From Phytoseiulus persimilis (taxonomy: Eukaryota; Arthropoda; Arachnida; Mesostigmata; Phytoseiidae), in NCBI GenBank assembly GCA_037576195.1, contig CM075102.1, forward strand, positions 33,724,745 to 33,788,744: 64,000 bases of DNA, given 5' to 3'. The position numbers and the translations under genes are program-made. The notes under the pieces were generated by a model, which was not told the origin of the DNA, ran no database searches, and was given only the letters and a program-made list of their open reading frames with translations. This document shows, piece by piece, positions 48,201 through 62,169 of the stretch; the first letter of the stretch is position 1; each line of letters starts with the position of its first letter.

Positions 48201-51200
48201 TGTGTGGGCTGGGGTTTTCTCAGTGAAGCTCGATCAATCCAACTTTTGACACCCCGGAGAAACTGCGTCGAATGATCGCGTGATGACTTCCTCCTGTGCA
48301 CAAAAACCGGAATACTTTCTGCATTCTACGCGAATCGATTTCATCCAACTGTTTGCTCTCCAACGTCGATCGAGCAGAACCATGGCGTCTTGGGCTACCC
48401 AGTCCTCCTGACCCTGGCACTTTGTGTTTGTTCAGGTCGATCGCAATCGGAATCATTTGCCGGAAATATTTCTTCGATGGAGGGAAATCCTCTGCCACTC
48501 GATCATTCCGAGACTACCATCGTTGGCGGCGAAGTTGTTGGTCGTGCGAATCATACCTTCAATATCAAATGTCCAATGAGAATCATCATTGCTAGCGACG
48601 CCCTCGCTCAGTCGGGTTCTCGATCACGGTCGTTGTAGAACATCTGAGCTTCGTCTCGCTCACTCGTATTCTCAGCACGGAATCGTACGGTTTCTGCTAT
48701 GATCGATAACAGCAAGCGACGCTGGTCACGTAAGTGTCAAGTGCTTTCGTTTCCGCGATGCGCGCGGTGATCATCGGCAGCACTTCTCCTCCTCAGCAGC
48801 AGATTTTTGTAGTGATGCTCTATTGTGTATTCGCTTCTGAAGTCGCCGCCAGCGGAATCGCTAAGTAGAAGAGAATCCTAGTGTCGGACTTACTGAAGAA
48901 AGCATGGTGACCCCGCTGACACCACGTGCAGCAATTAGAGTTCCTGACTAGCTGGCTGATGAGCTACGACCCATTTTTGAAGAAGCCCAGTCACGGTATG
49001 ACCCCAAGCGCACACATACAGACACGCACAGACTGTCGCAAACACCATCGTCTGCTGGACAAAAGTCATTCTTGATCCGACGATTACACCAGAATCGGAA
49101 CGGAAACATCGAAAAACAGCTCAAAGTGTCGCGTGATTTTCCGGGAATTCAGAAGAGACATTTCCCGCTTGGAAAATATGCGAGAAGTCTCAGTGACTTA
49201 GCTCTCGAGAGTTTTGTGACGATTTCACATCGTCCATCCACACTTGTCGCGGCCTTTGTGCGTTTCGCCCGAAGCACTTCTTTCCGTGAGAATCTGGATC
49301 TCGATTTCCCAAGAATATCCTGTCTGAGTTGACGAACATTTGCGCTTCGATCAGTTTCCGCTTGACCTTCTAAGAATCCCCGGGCTCTTCCACCTTTTCT
49401 GTATGCCGCCCGGAACTCCTCCAGCTCAGAGGGGTCTCGGGCATGGGTGTGATCGCCTCTGACGGAGCCGCAGGAGAGCGGAGAAAGTGAGTTTTTTCTC
49501 CCACGAAAACTCCGAGAAGGCTCGAACCAATGATTAGACCAAGCCGCAGCGGAACGGCGGAAAGAACGGACAAACACCCGCCTGCCAGCCGGCCGAGCGA
49601 AGAAACGAGCCGACAGATTTTTGTGAGAGACGAAGTCCATGTGGGCCACGACTTCGGTTTGGCCGGACTGGACAGCGTTTCCGAGCGACTGAACGAAGCA
49701 TCCAAGCGGCGGAGGCATCTTTCCATCTGATTTTATTGGCCAAAGCTTCATCCGCTACTCAGCCGTAATGAAATCCCGGACCCGAATCGAACGATGCGAA
49801 TCGCACTAAACGAAGTCAAATGTTGCTGCTCCCGCCGTGGGAGCCTCGTTCTTCGACGGCGTGAAACTTCCAAAGCTTGAAATCGCAGAATCTCTGCCGT
49901 GGTTGGCACCGCATCGACTCACAAAATTAAGCGCGCACGCGACATTTCGTTAAGGGTGTAACGGTCTTGCGGTTTCGAATGTTGCAACTTTGGAGCGTGC
50001 CGTTTTCAATGGCACTGGCCCGGACAGAAAGGAGTGAAATTCGGTGAACGCTGTAACGGTGTAAGAGCAGCCGCCAAAGAACCTTGAACTAAACATCGCA
50101 TGCTCAGGGCGATGGCGCACTGCCCAAGAGCGGAACCCTCCGAATGATTTAGCTTCTGTAACAATTATAGTCCGTCCCTGCCATGGTTCCACTTGGAGGG
50201 CTCATCAATGTTGCCGCTCCATCGTCTGATGGGGCTTTTTTTCCCAGGGGACAGATGATTTCATCGTCACCGGACTCGCCAAAAACACGGACGGGCACCC
50301 TGCACTCGGACCTCTCTTTCCTCCGCTCATTCCATGTCTTGGACGTTCCCAGCGCACGTTTTGGGAGTTTTGCTGCAGAACTGGATCGTCTCTTCTGGGT
50401 GGCCTATTGACGGGCAAGCGGACTATTGAAGAGGCATTCGAAAGAGATAGCAATCGTTCGAGGATTCGCTGCTTTTTTCTTTCCGTTTCCATCTATTCAT
50501 TCAGTCATCCATCTGTTTCTGAAAAGAAGGCCGAAGCTTCGACCGGGCGAAAGGAAAAACTCTTCTCTTCCCTTCTTCAGCTCTTCCTCAAACCATTCTC
50601 CTTAACTGGAAGTACAGAAATGTCGGCGAGGCATACAAAAACTAAATCTGATGAAGCGGATCATCAGCTGTCTGTAGGTTGGCCTCAACAACAAACCATG
50701 AGAACAATGGTTGTCAGGCTACTTCTGACACGAACCGTCGTTCGTTTCGCTTACTTGTCCAATCGCTCTAGAAGAGTGCCAGAACCTGAGGGAGCCGCTC
50801 GAAGGTTTGCGCTAGCGGTCCCCAGAGGTCGCCCAGACCAACGACAGATCGAAAGCTGGGGGCTTCCACGAGTGAGAACTCGAAGTGCTCCTCCCGTCTT
50901 CGAGGGCTTTAGGTGACGTCAATTGGATTCAAGACTGTCCGTCGAGTCATGGACGAATCTGCCCCATCGGCGATGGATATCAACCTCAGAACAGCTGATG
51001 ATTTTCGCGGTCTCGTTTCACTCTGCTCAGCCGGCTCAACTCGGCTTTGCTTGCCGTCGGAGCGAATTATAGTCGGTTTCTGATGGAGTCGCTGCTGCTT
51101 CCGTTCAGAATATCAAAATCCGCTCAAAGCTTGGGTCACTGAAGCGACAACGGAATGCGCGACCAGAATTTCCGAACAATGGAAAGTTTTGATGCTTCGC

Positions 51201-54200
51201 GGTTTCGTGGAACTGTTTCAATGTTTCTGCCCCACCGTCGACGATGGACTTCATTTTCTCCTCATGTCACACATCTCTACACCTTCGCCTTCGGCCTCGA
51301 TGAGGTTCCCGCGACGGATTTCAATCTGAAGCTTCGATTTTTCTCCTTGGAATGAAAAGAAAAAATGCACTCGAAGTCGATGTTCACAAACTTGGGGGAC
51401 TTTCTCCTTCGCCGGAGCCAGGGATATCAGCTGTCGTATTCACAACGAACACTGGCATGTTCAGCGGACTTCATTGGAACCTCACTCGCTAATGTTTTTC
51501 GGCTCCAGAAGAAGAGCAGGTTCGCATATTCCAGGTTTTTGGACGGCTGTATGCAGCCGTGTTTCGAGGTTCTTGGATTGTTCGTGCCGTGGCAGTAGCC
51601 TTGGGCTGCTTTCTTCAATTTTCCGAGGACCGTCTCGTCCAGGAGGACAATCGCAGTATCACGTGACGACATCTGCTCGACGGTTGCGGAAGGAACATCC
51701 ACGTTTGCCATTTTCGGGGTTCTGAACTCATAATTAAAGAATCCGCGCGGAGAACCGTGGACAGGAGTGAATCTGACATAACTCAGAGACGAAACAAAGG
51801 ATCGAGCGATTCAACGATGTTTCGATGTTCTGCAGGTTTCAGAGCTAAACCGACTATTGTATCACTGGAATGTCTAGTCTATCCACTTCCAGCATATCGT
51901 CGCTGTCACCGAAGAGTTGATTCCAAATGCGCGTGATATGGAGTCACACGGTTTTCTGTTTTGCTCGGAGTGGTTTGATGTTGTTGTGAGCACCGTGGTC
52001 GTATTGCACGTATTGACTTTGCTGTCTGACCTCCATCCGGAGACAACTTGACAGACAGGTGATCTGGAGAATCACAGCTCTGAAGACAGCGAAAACTTGC
52101 ATTGACAATTCAACTGCTGTTTGTCGCCTCATGTCGCCGAGGACCTTCTTCCCCGCTTTTGTCGATTCAACTCTATTTGGTACTTTTGGAAGTTTCACCG
52201 CCGGACAAACAGTGCTGCGGTTCTGTTTGCATCTGTCTGTCGACAGACTCGTGTGCGCCACCGAGGGGAAGTTCCTACGAGCGGCGGAACCGAAGTTGAA
52301 TGATTTAATGAATATTCCAGCCCCGTCGGCGGCTTCGGAAACGTTTCCTTGATCGTTCTCTCTTTCAGGATCGGAATCGCAAGCAGCAGCGGCTGGTGGC
52401 TTCTATCAAATCTATTGGGGACTCTCGGGACAGAACACCGTGATTCGGTGGGCCCGCCGTTTCCGATGAGCCTAGCTCGGTGGCTCAGGAGCCGACTAGC
52501 TAGCAAGCGACGAACTTCGTGCGTGGATGTCTGTCTGTGAGAAATGCGACCGTTTGACCCGGGAAGAACATCTGCCAGCCAACACCGACCACGACGTCCT
52601 ACTAAAAGGACGGCACTTATCCCGAGCATACTTCTGCTCAAGTATTCTGCTTGATGTTTTTACGCGGCGGCGGGGCGTTAATCTCTGCCTGGCGATAGTA
52701 ATGTACCATTCAACTGGTTCGTTCTTCTTGGCGTCTATTCCGATAAGGTAATGGTGGCTGGAAGTGTCAAGGGAGTTTACATGACTGACAACGCTTCGTA
52801 GGGCAGTCCCGGAGCCGAGGGAGGGAGAAAAAGCTCTGGGCTCCGGCTCGTACCCTCCAACAGCTCCCGGGAGATTGTGAAGCAGTGCTGCGGACCGATT
52901 AGGAGAATCCAAGAGAAGGAAGCATTGCATATTGGGCAAACAATTCGCACGAACCCGTTCCTATCAGCGTGTGAATCGATGCTCGAAAAAGTTGCAATGA
53001 TCGCCTGGCGTGCATTCGTTCCCGAGATGCTCTCATGAATATTTCGCCCGGCCCGAGGAAATCGAGGCGAAACCTTGTAATTCCTGCTCTTCACGACATG
53101 AGTGAAGATGCTTTTGTGGATCTCAAAAGTCGATCTCACCAAGTTTTTTCCGCTGTTTTTGGAATAAAACCTGCGGCACAACGCAGTTCGTGTGGTTTTG
53201 AATCGCGGGCTTGCGGGCATCGAGCCAGGTGTGGAACATAACCGCGATCTCGGGAAAATTTTGGAACGATCCGAGCGAGAAACTCAAACTCGGTTGTCGG
53301 TCTTGCAGGGTACCTTAGGCTTGTGAGTGGATGGAACGGCGTGAAATCGCTGAAGCCTGGCCGAGTGTTGCTTCACAGCCAACCCACGATTGATAACGTG
53401 TCATTTCATCAGAAGTGTGGGAGTTGTAGTTTCAGGTCTCAATCCGATTGGCTGATCACCGGAATTCGTGATTTTTTGCAGTTCACATCTCGAGCCCGTT
53501 GGAACTCTATCTCACTATCGATACGAGGGCCATAATTGTGACCACATTTCCCAGCGGCGTGGATGGCTCTCGCGCAACCGTTGCTGATGCCACCGGTCAT
53601 TTCTAGCGTGGGATGCGTGCTGTTGCCGTTATTGTTGACACTTGGCGATAGCGCTCCAGCGGCTGTTCAGATTCGAAGACTGGGGTAACTTTCTCACAAA
53701 ACGAACGCAGCCTCTCGTAGGCGGGTTGCGGCCAGTGCAGATGACGAGGAGCTGCAGCGGTTCGGCGAAGTAGTAGGAACGATTAGGAACCCATACGACA
53801 GCGTGTCTTTAATTTGCGCTTCTGTGGCTTGTTGCTCTCACAGAAGATAACATCGTAGATCCATCATGGCTTTCGCGGGTCATATTCCATTTTTACGTTT
53901 TTCTCCATCATTTGAACATTTGAAGGAGGTCTCGCATTCGAGGAAAAGAACCGTGTAGGGAACCAAGCATAAGTTGGAGGGCTCAAACCTTCAAAATACG
54001 AAGGCCGGACCACGCCGTTTTCTCGCGTCGCCAGACGCTCATATTCCGTTGTCGTTGCGATGTTGCTTCATGCCCATCCACGAACGCTCGGATAGTTCTC
54101 CAGCGATCCTTCATTCCGCTCGACACCTTCACAGCGAGACACTCTTAGGTGTTGTCGCAGTGTGAGGGAGTCGGTCGCCATCGAGACAGAGCTCGCACGG

Positions 54201-57200
54201 AAAGGTGTTCAAGCTCCGTGGATGTCAATCCAATCAGTTCACAACCAACGCTTGGCGGAATTCCGAGCCTATGCCCTGGCTCACATCACCGAGTCCGTCT
54301 TGCTGAAGTTTTCTCTGTCTGGCGCAGTAATCTCACCTTGTTCTTCAGTGGTCCATGGCTGAGTTTGTTTTTGTTCCTGTTCCTCGAGAAGGGAGAACGC
54401 ACGACCGAGCAGCCCAACTCCGATTGCGGTCTCACGGAAACGGAACAGCAACCGAATTTGTTTCTCACAGTGAACTGGTTATATCCAAAGTGTCCCGACG
54501 CTCCTTGTTGACACACTACGTCGGGCTACAACAGAATCGTCAGCGCTCGGAAAGCACCGTTAGCCTGAGGAGAACGACACTTGGAACGGCACCGGTAGCA
54601 GTACCACGAACTGCAACGGCAGCAACGGATCGGTCTTCAGCACTGCTGCGGAGCACCGGCAAGAAGTCGACGTCAACGATGAGGAGGAGCGGAGGCCCTC
54701 GCCGACGTGACGAGGGGTACTGCTGCCGCTGCCGTGTTCGACCGCGGTACACTTTCTGAGGAATGCCAGTCAGCCAGCTTACCAACGAACTACCTCGGTA
54801 ACGAAAAACATTGTACCACTTTTGCCGGGTCGGACGCAGCCGCTTCTCCCGATGGCATGGATTCACTGCGAGCCAATGCGCGACCAGCAACCTGGTTGAT
54901 TGGTGTCGAAATCAATGCACAGAAAACGCACAACAGTTCAACTCGCTTTCCGTCCGGTTCGTTTGGTGTCTTGGGGAAGAACGAACGGAGAGCGATCACA
55001 GCCAAGAAAGGAACCGCGAGTCGAATTCGCGGTTCCAGGACTGATTGATGAGTCATAAAAGGAGTTGAAGTCGAAGAGTCGAAGTCGACATCAACAAAAA
55101 CCACAGGAAGTATTCAGCACAAACACCGAACACGCACATCGGAGTTCGGGAATGCTCGGAGCCGCGATGGATCTCAGATGACATCTCCCGCCGAGTCATC
55201 GTCGAGATGTTGCGGAAGGTCGAAACGAGTCCTCTTCGGAGACTTGTCAGAACCCTCTTACAATCAGTGTTCTCGATGGTTGCTCTGACTCGCAGACGGC
55301 GATGACAAATTTATCTTGCTACCGAGACCTTGGAATCAGTGCTCTTGTTCCTCAACGGCAGGCCGGCCGAACCGACGGCGAAACCAGAAGGACGAGGAGT
55401 TGAGAAGTTGATAGGCGTTCCTCGGGTGGAAACGACCTGGAAAATTGCTCCGCTTTCCTCTGGATTCGCGGCTGTTCGGACGGGAGAGCTCGTGCATATC
55501 TGCGTCGTTCGATGGTTTTCTGGATGACTAACTACGCTACGTGAGGACGTTTGGTATGGGAAAGCTGAATCACCTTCTTAAATCGGAGCTCCAATCCCTC
55601 TCGGGTTCGATGATCGTTTTCACCCCGATGAAACGAACAGCCCACTCCAATCGTTCGACCGAACTCCAAGCCATCCCCGACGCGGAACGCTTTCCGACGA
55701 CATTCCGTTAGGAAATTCATGGACGAGCTTCCCGGCTTGATTCGCTCGAGTTATCCATACTCGAACACAGCCTCGAAATGGACGCTTTCTTTGAATGCTT
55801 TGTTGACCGCTGGGTTTTCTTGTGTCGGTTGCAACTTTACATCACATCTGCCAACAGAAGGCCTGATGCCTCCACACTGATGCGGCTCCTTGAAACACGT
55901 TCACTCCTGTCCCACGTGTCACTTGTTCCCCATTTCCAGCGGATGGGAACCGAGGAAGGGTGATTGGGGCTTGGTTGGAACCAGCCAGACGCGGTCTCCT
56001 GGCTCCTCGATTGAACACGAGTGGTTTCGAAAATTCTTCTTTCAACATCGTTCGCAGAATTTTCTTCTAGATTGAACTAGATTTCTTCTAGAACTAGATT
56101 TGCCTATCTAGATGTATTTTCCCTCATCGGGGAAGGTGAACGATACGAGAATCAGCGTAATGGTCTACAGTCCCCACAGAAACTCTGAAGGCTAAGAGAC
56201 AAGACCGATTGTATGACGCCAAGCGAGAAAATGTGCTGCTCTTAGAAGGTTTTCCTCTCGAACTTTTTGCCCCCAGATTGGGGAAACCTTGGTCATCTGA
56301 ATACAAGCTACTACTTTAACCGACCAGGTGGCCGAGTCCGTACGAAACATGCAGGTTCGCGTGGTCATGCGTGGGAGGTCCTGGTTCCAGCATTGGGTCC
56401 GTCGACGGAAGTCGACCGAGAGAGTTCCTATGTTTTCTGTTCCACTCAGGTATATGCTGTGCCGGGGGTCTTCGACCATGTCCGATTGGGGCCACGTTTT
56501 TTTCGCTGCCAAACTCATCAAGTTTGCAATCCAGCCGATGAAACTCGCAAGTATTCCCGCTCTCACCTGGTCGTCCTATGAACACGACAAGCGACTCCCT
56601 AGTGTATCTTCACTACAATGTTGAGCATATCGCGAGAAGTCCCTGTTGATCTCATCTGACATCCTCAAGGTGACATTGGTAGTTTGAGGAGAAGAATGAA
56701 ATTCTTGTTATGTGCAGTGCAAGAATTTCGCCGTCTAATGCTCGGTTGAAGTATACAGATGACAATCATGAACTCTATACACTCCCTTACACATACATTC
56801 TGTATCGATCGAGAAATTTCCCCGATTCGGCATTCGAGGAGTCATGATTACCGGGGAACCGCGTTGCATTCGTTGATTCTAGTGAGATATCGAGGTTATG
56901 GGAACTGGTACCTTGATCACAACCCGATTCATTAGTCAATGCAACGATATGGGAAGGAACTGGTTTCAGGATTTTCATACATAAAATCGAGAGCGGGATA
57001 TCGAGGCCGACGATATTACGCAAGAATCTCAGTGATTTTGGGGATGTAACGTTTTGGAACTGGGCTCATCAGTTTCAAGTCGTTTCGAGGAGATCTGTGA
57101 GTGAGAGCTACGGGTGGTTAGAATCAGCTCTGAATGACTCATGAATGAATCCTCCTGACTAAAGTCAGGCGAGGATGCGTATTCTATGTACAGTGCCACG

Positions 57201-58005
57201 CTAATACGAACAGACTTCCCGATTGGAGAGAGCCTCATTGACTTGGATATCCTTTTGAGCGCGGAAGACGTTCCTCTGTACTCTCTAGTGATAGGAGCGC
57301 TGAGTGCACTGCTGGGAACAACGCGTTGCTCGTTGCGTCCAGCTGTCCCTGAACTGATAGCTGGACTGGAGACGGGATAAACTGGAACTTGACTTGACGG
57401 GTACAGAAATAACCCCAGATGGAACCGTCTCCGCATCTGAACCCCCGGACATGAAGAAGGGCTCTTAACCAGATGGGCGTCTAGGACAACCGCAGGCCGC
57501 AATCGTCATCGCTGGAGCCTGGGAGTTCAGGCATTATTCATCGATACCTAGATACCTAAATAATGCTCGACGGAACAGGCTCTGATGATAATGCATCGAA
57601 ACACACATCAATACGCGGCAATATTCGTGAATCAATGAATGATGCCGTTTGGCTGCGAGCGCATCAATAGGGAGCCATCGAGCGCCCATTTCTCCGCTTA
57701 TCCGGATGAATAGATGAGAAATGGGTGCTCGAACTTCCAGCCTCCGATAATCACCATAAAAGATTATCCGTGGACACGAAGCGCTATCCAGGAACAAACT
57801 GGTGTTATTCCGACGAGTCTCAATGTTCCCGAAGTTGTGGAGGATTTCGGGCATGCATTACAGCATAAACTGGTTGTCGGAGCCGAGCGAATGAGCTGAA
57901 CTAACAATTCTCCATGTCCTTCGAGGCCGTCGTCCGGCGGCGTCGAGAGTAGCTATTTTAGACTGTGATGCGAGGCGAGCTGGTTATGCGTCCGATTCAG
58001 TGCAT
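45265..58005. other. Long stretch without a supported gene
   Basis: The first part should hold the promoter and 5' UTR of the chaoptin-like gene. Frames noted but not accepted as genes: + 47193-47810 (205 codons), - 49751-49149 and 49726-49370 (the second contains a hydrophobic stretch LRLGLIIGSSLLGVFVG), + 50407-50916, - 51711-51427 (ATG in good context, DTAIVLLDETVLGKLKKAA, possibly a 5' exon), - 52939-52496, and + 57186-57380 with a BEL/Pao-protease feel. None shows a domain, and most have equally long partners in other frames. A 10-bp perfect stem (GGAACCGCGA..TCGCGGTTCC) lies at about 55010-55036. Unseen short exons remain possible. Confidence 0.35.
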
Positions 58006-60250
58006 TAGAGATCGCTGCAGGTTGATGAGGACTCTCATGAGCAGCTTCCGGCGATTCGGCATGCGTTCAGAACATCAACATACAAACCCCCAAAAAAGCT
58101 GTGCGTGCTAGACGAGAAGGGTGACGACATCCAACCGACACAGATGACGTCACACCTTACGCTGGTAGCAAAAAGCTTACTGGAGGCAACAGGAAACCTC
58201 GAACCCCAGAGGGAATCCGATCTCCCAAGAGAACCGGTAAATCTGACCAGAACTGTGGGGTGGGTGAAGTCGACACTCGTGACGATATCCGCTTCATCTG
58301 CGACGGGGCCGGATAGAATACCAGCTAAAGTCTTCAAGGCACTAGACGACACTGGATACAACTACGTGACAGATGTCTTCAACGCTATTCTACAAGGTAC
58401 CCATGAGATACCATCAGAATTGAGGATAGGCAGGGTATCCCTGATCGAAAAACCAAACTCGATAAAGGGAAACCTCAAAACATACAGACCCATAACAGTA
58501 TCAGACGTTCTGTATAGAGTTCTTACCAAAATACTTGGGAAACATATACAAAAATGGGCGGAAGATACAGAGCAGCTGTCAGAAATGCAAAATGGCTTCA
58601 GAAAGGATCGCAGAGGAGATGACAACATATTCATCTTGACAACTGCAATTGAAACCGCAAGATCCCATAAGAAAGGGCTTTATTGCGTTTTCCTAGACGC
58701 CACTAAAGTGTACGACCGAATCGATCGGAAGAAGCTATGGCGAACTCTAGAGGACAGAGGGATGAGCAAACCACTGCTCGAACTCCTTAAATACATATAC
58801 GAGGATACCCGCGCTGTCCTCCGACATGGGGACTACACGTCGGACAAAATGTCCATACCAATTGGACTCCGACAAGGTTGTCCACTATCTCCGATCCTAT
58901 TCAGCCTATACATTGCGAACCTTGAACGAGAACTCCTGGCAACAGGACGAGGATTCAGATCGCAAGGAAAGGGAACTTATGGGATGTGAGAGAAAAAAAG
59001 TTCCTCACAATTCCCGGCTTGCTGTTTGCAGATGACCTAGTTCTGATGACAAACAACATGGGACATATGGAAACGCTCCTCGAGGTTACTACAAGTTTTG
59101 GGGACAACATGTCCATCAAATTTAACCCGGAGAAGAGCGGTGTAATGGTCTTCTCTCGACCAGCAGGAACCCATACTCCGGATAGAGATCTCAGGATACA
59201 AGGATTACCAATACCTATGGTGGAATCATACAAATATCTAGGGATAGAGCTATCCACCGACCGCGACCACTTGGCTAGACAATGGCCTAAACTGTCAGAA
59301 AAAGCCGACCAAGCAATCCAGAGACTGAACGCGAAAGCACTTCGGAGCTTCGACCGATTCGAAGTCTCCAAAATACTCTGGAAAGCTACAGCAGTCCCGC
59401 AGCTCACATACTGCAATGCAGTGATTACCATGCCAGAAAGACTGAGAAACCACATAGAAGTCAGGCAGAGAGACGCGGGAAGATGGGCTCTTGACATACC
59501 GCACTCCTTTATAGCGAAGAAGTTCATTGAGGGAGAACTCGGATGGAGCTCCTTCGATGCCAGAGAAATCATAGGCAAAGAGATGCTCTTCGAGAGGATA
59601 AAACAAATGGATCCACATTGATTGCCAAAACTTGTCCTCGGGACCACCAAACTCGCCGAAACCAAAATCGAAGCATCCGACAGACTCAAAAAACTGAGCA
59701 TGCAATTCGAATGTGGGGACATCCGACTGGCCAAAAACACATCCGGCGAGCTGATGTGGAAGGCGTTCCGCAAAGAAATCAAACTGAGGGTGCGGAATAA
59801 ATTGGACGCCACCTGGAGAGACAGGATGGAGTCCAAATCCACACTGAGTACATACCGACGATACAAAGAGACTAGAGGAATCAACCCCGGACTGTACGAT
59901 AACTCCCGCGGAAGCCAACTCTTAGCGTCAACCAGGGCAGGAATGCTAAACACCAAGACCCGGCAACACAACCGCGATTCCTCCATCGACATCAACTGTT
60001 CAAGATGTGGAGCACCCGAAACAGAAAGACACGTAGTCTTGGGGTGCGAGGAAAGAACTTTCCCCCCAGAGGAGTTTCCCTTCCGAATTGGACTCACACC
60101 CAATAGCAAACATGAATTTCTGCGAAAGACGAAGGTGACCCTAACTAACTGGGAGCGACAAGATCTGTGAACGCAGTACGACTCACCCCTGGAATGAAAG
60201 GGACCATATGTGCGTATGGAAGATCCAAATAAATCCAATCCAATCCAAAG
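58006..60250 (+). mobile_element. Non-LTR retrotransposon (LINE), nearly intact reverse transcriptase ORF
   Basis: A frame open from about 58006 carries the RT domain: SATGPDRIPAKVFKAL, YRPITVSDVLYRVL, QNGFRKDRRGDDNIFIL, CVFLDATKVYDRID (first Asp motif) and IGLRQGCPLSPILFSLYI. A one-base shift in AAAGGG at 58968-58973 leads into IPGLLFADDLVLM (catalytic FADD box), KFNPEKSGVMVF, YKYLGIEL and the thumb region. One in-frame TGA at 59619 interrupts the end, after which the same frame runs to 60170 with a C-x2-C..H-x4-C knuckle (CSRCGAPETERHVVLGC). The 3' end has the short tandem AATCCAATCCAATCC tail near 60230-60247, as in CR1/RTE-type elements. No apurinic endonuclease is seen, so the 5' part is lost. 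Confidence 0.88.
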
Positions 60251-62169
60251 TAGGAAGGGCCCAGGATATGATATTTTGTGATCGGTATTTCTCCGATCGT
60301 TGGCAATTGGTCACGGCGGACGAGAGCTGTGCTTTGCTGCAGCTCTTGTGATGGAATACGAAAACTTCCAGTCGGCATCTGTAGCTTTTCCCAAGCCTAC
60401 AGGCTTCCCTTCATGCGTTGGAGTAAAACTTCCTTTCGGTTCCATCAGGTATAGCTATTTCATTACGCCGAACGAAAGTCCAGCTGCGATAGGATCGAGG
60501 CAATATAGGATCATCGGTGGTATTTTCAGCCTGAATTCGAATATTGTTCTTCCGATATGGATCCCTCCAAGATTCTCACGCAATTTTCGAAGTCTGAATC
60601 GTCTCCGACATGGGAGACCCCACAACGTGTCAAGCATTCTTCGATCCTCAGCTCCTCTCGTTCACTATTTTGGAATTCGTCCGCTCCACATAGCTCGGCG
60701 ACGTCGACTATAGAGGGCTCGGTGCACGTCGAGCTCGATGTGAAGAACAAGTACAATTTATCGTGATTTGGGAGATGATTGCGTTCCCATCTATAAGGTA
60801 GAAGGGCGAGAAGATGCCAGGTTCTCCGCTAACTCATGGTGCCGAGAACGATTCGCCCCACTTGACTCACGACGTTTGGTCTTCTTTACATTGCCGACGT
60901 GCTCACTAAAATCGGCAGCGCGGCTTCTCTCATGATGAAGCCGACGGTCGCGATCGCAGCTCGTGGTTCGAGTGCTTTCTCGTGGGCAGGAATCCTGGGG
61001 CGGGCTGCGAATACCGGAGAAATGCCGAAAAAGTGCCGGAGTCCGGGCGCCACTAATACGGATTTCACCGTGCGACCGGACTCCCCGACCCTCACGACCT
61101 CACATATTCTCTACTTTGACTCCCCTCCCGGCGTCCCCACACCATAACGCCAAGTCCACCCAAAGATATGGACTCGAGAATCGACTGCACCATTTGCTCG
61201 ACGGAATCGAGAAGCATAGGAACATTAATCGGAGCAACACTCGGTGGATTGGACCGAGTATCCGTCACTCGTCACAGTCTGGTGAAACGATGTGGATCTG
61301 CATGCGTTCCAGAAAACACCCTGAACATTGGGTTGTGGTAACTCGGAGGACGTCGCTGGTTGGTTTCTGAGAGAGTTTCCGATTCTGCGTTCTTGCGCTG
61401 GGATTGATAGTTTGCGTTCTCCATCTTCACTTCCAATGTAGCAGGAAGCGCTGTCCGGGGAAAAAACGTGAGCTTCGAACAAACCTCGATAGTAACGGTG
61501 GTTTGTGAATGGTAAACACGAGAACAAAGGGAACTGATATTCCCCAATATCCGTATTGATTTCCCTCTGTGTGATGGACAATATTTGTACGAATCAGTCT
61601 TAGCGATCCTCGACAGTTTCCAGATCCGCGTGACTTGCCACGAACACTCGCTCTGAAGACGACGTTCCGCCTGCCTCCGTCCTTATATTCAATCAATTCT
61701 TTCTCTGATATCAATATCAAATCAGCAATTTGAAAATATCGAACCTCTTGTGGTCTCGACACTGGCGGTCGCTATCGGAGAACTCGGTTGTCTCGGCTGC
61801 ATGACTAAATGCCGCACAAAAATCACAGCCGTAATTAGAGACAAAAGTTCGTGCGTCTAAAACCTAAAACTAAATGATCCATGTCGGACTGCTGGTACGA
61901 TTTGACGAGCAACAGCGGATTACACACGTAGGAACTCTTGGAATTCACTTCCGCCGTCGGAAGAGGAGGCCGTTTAGCGTACATGCGAGGGCACGCCGCT
62001 CGCAGGAACATATCTATCTTGGCTGTCTATCACGGAATCCGGATCGTAATCGGGAACATCAGATGTCCCAGCGATCGCTTCAGTCACTTTCCCGCTCGGT
62101 CAAAGTTAAGATCGGAACAACCTCAATGAGGATGAGTCTCACGAAGGATTCGACATATTCTTCCACAAG
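60251..62169. other. LINE flank to HCN gene; no gene supported
   Basis: Opposed frames at + 60557-60766 and - 60756-60526 mirror each other; the - one has many acidic residues and four Cys but no splice context. 61874-62170 is open in the frame of the HCN exon (Arg/Ser-rich) and may be a longer N-terminal exon. Confidence 0.3.

Noticed and set aside
49149-49751. 200-codon open frame on - with an overlapping second frame containing a hydrophobic stretch
   Set aside because: Two overlapping frames are equally open, and neither shows a recognisable family.
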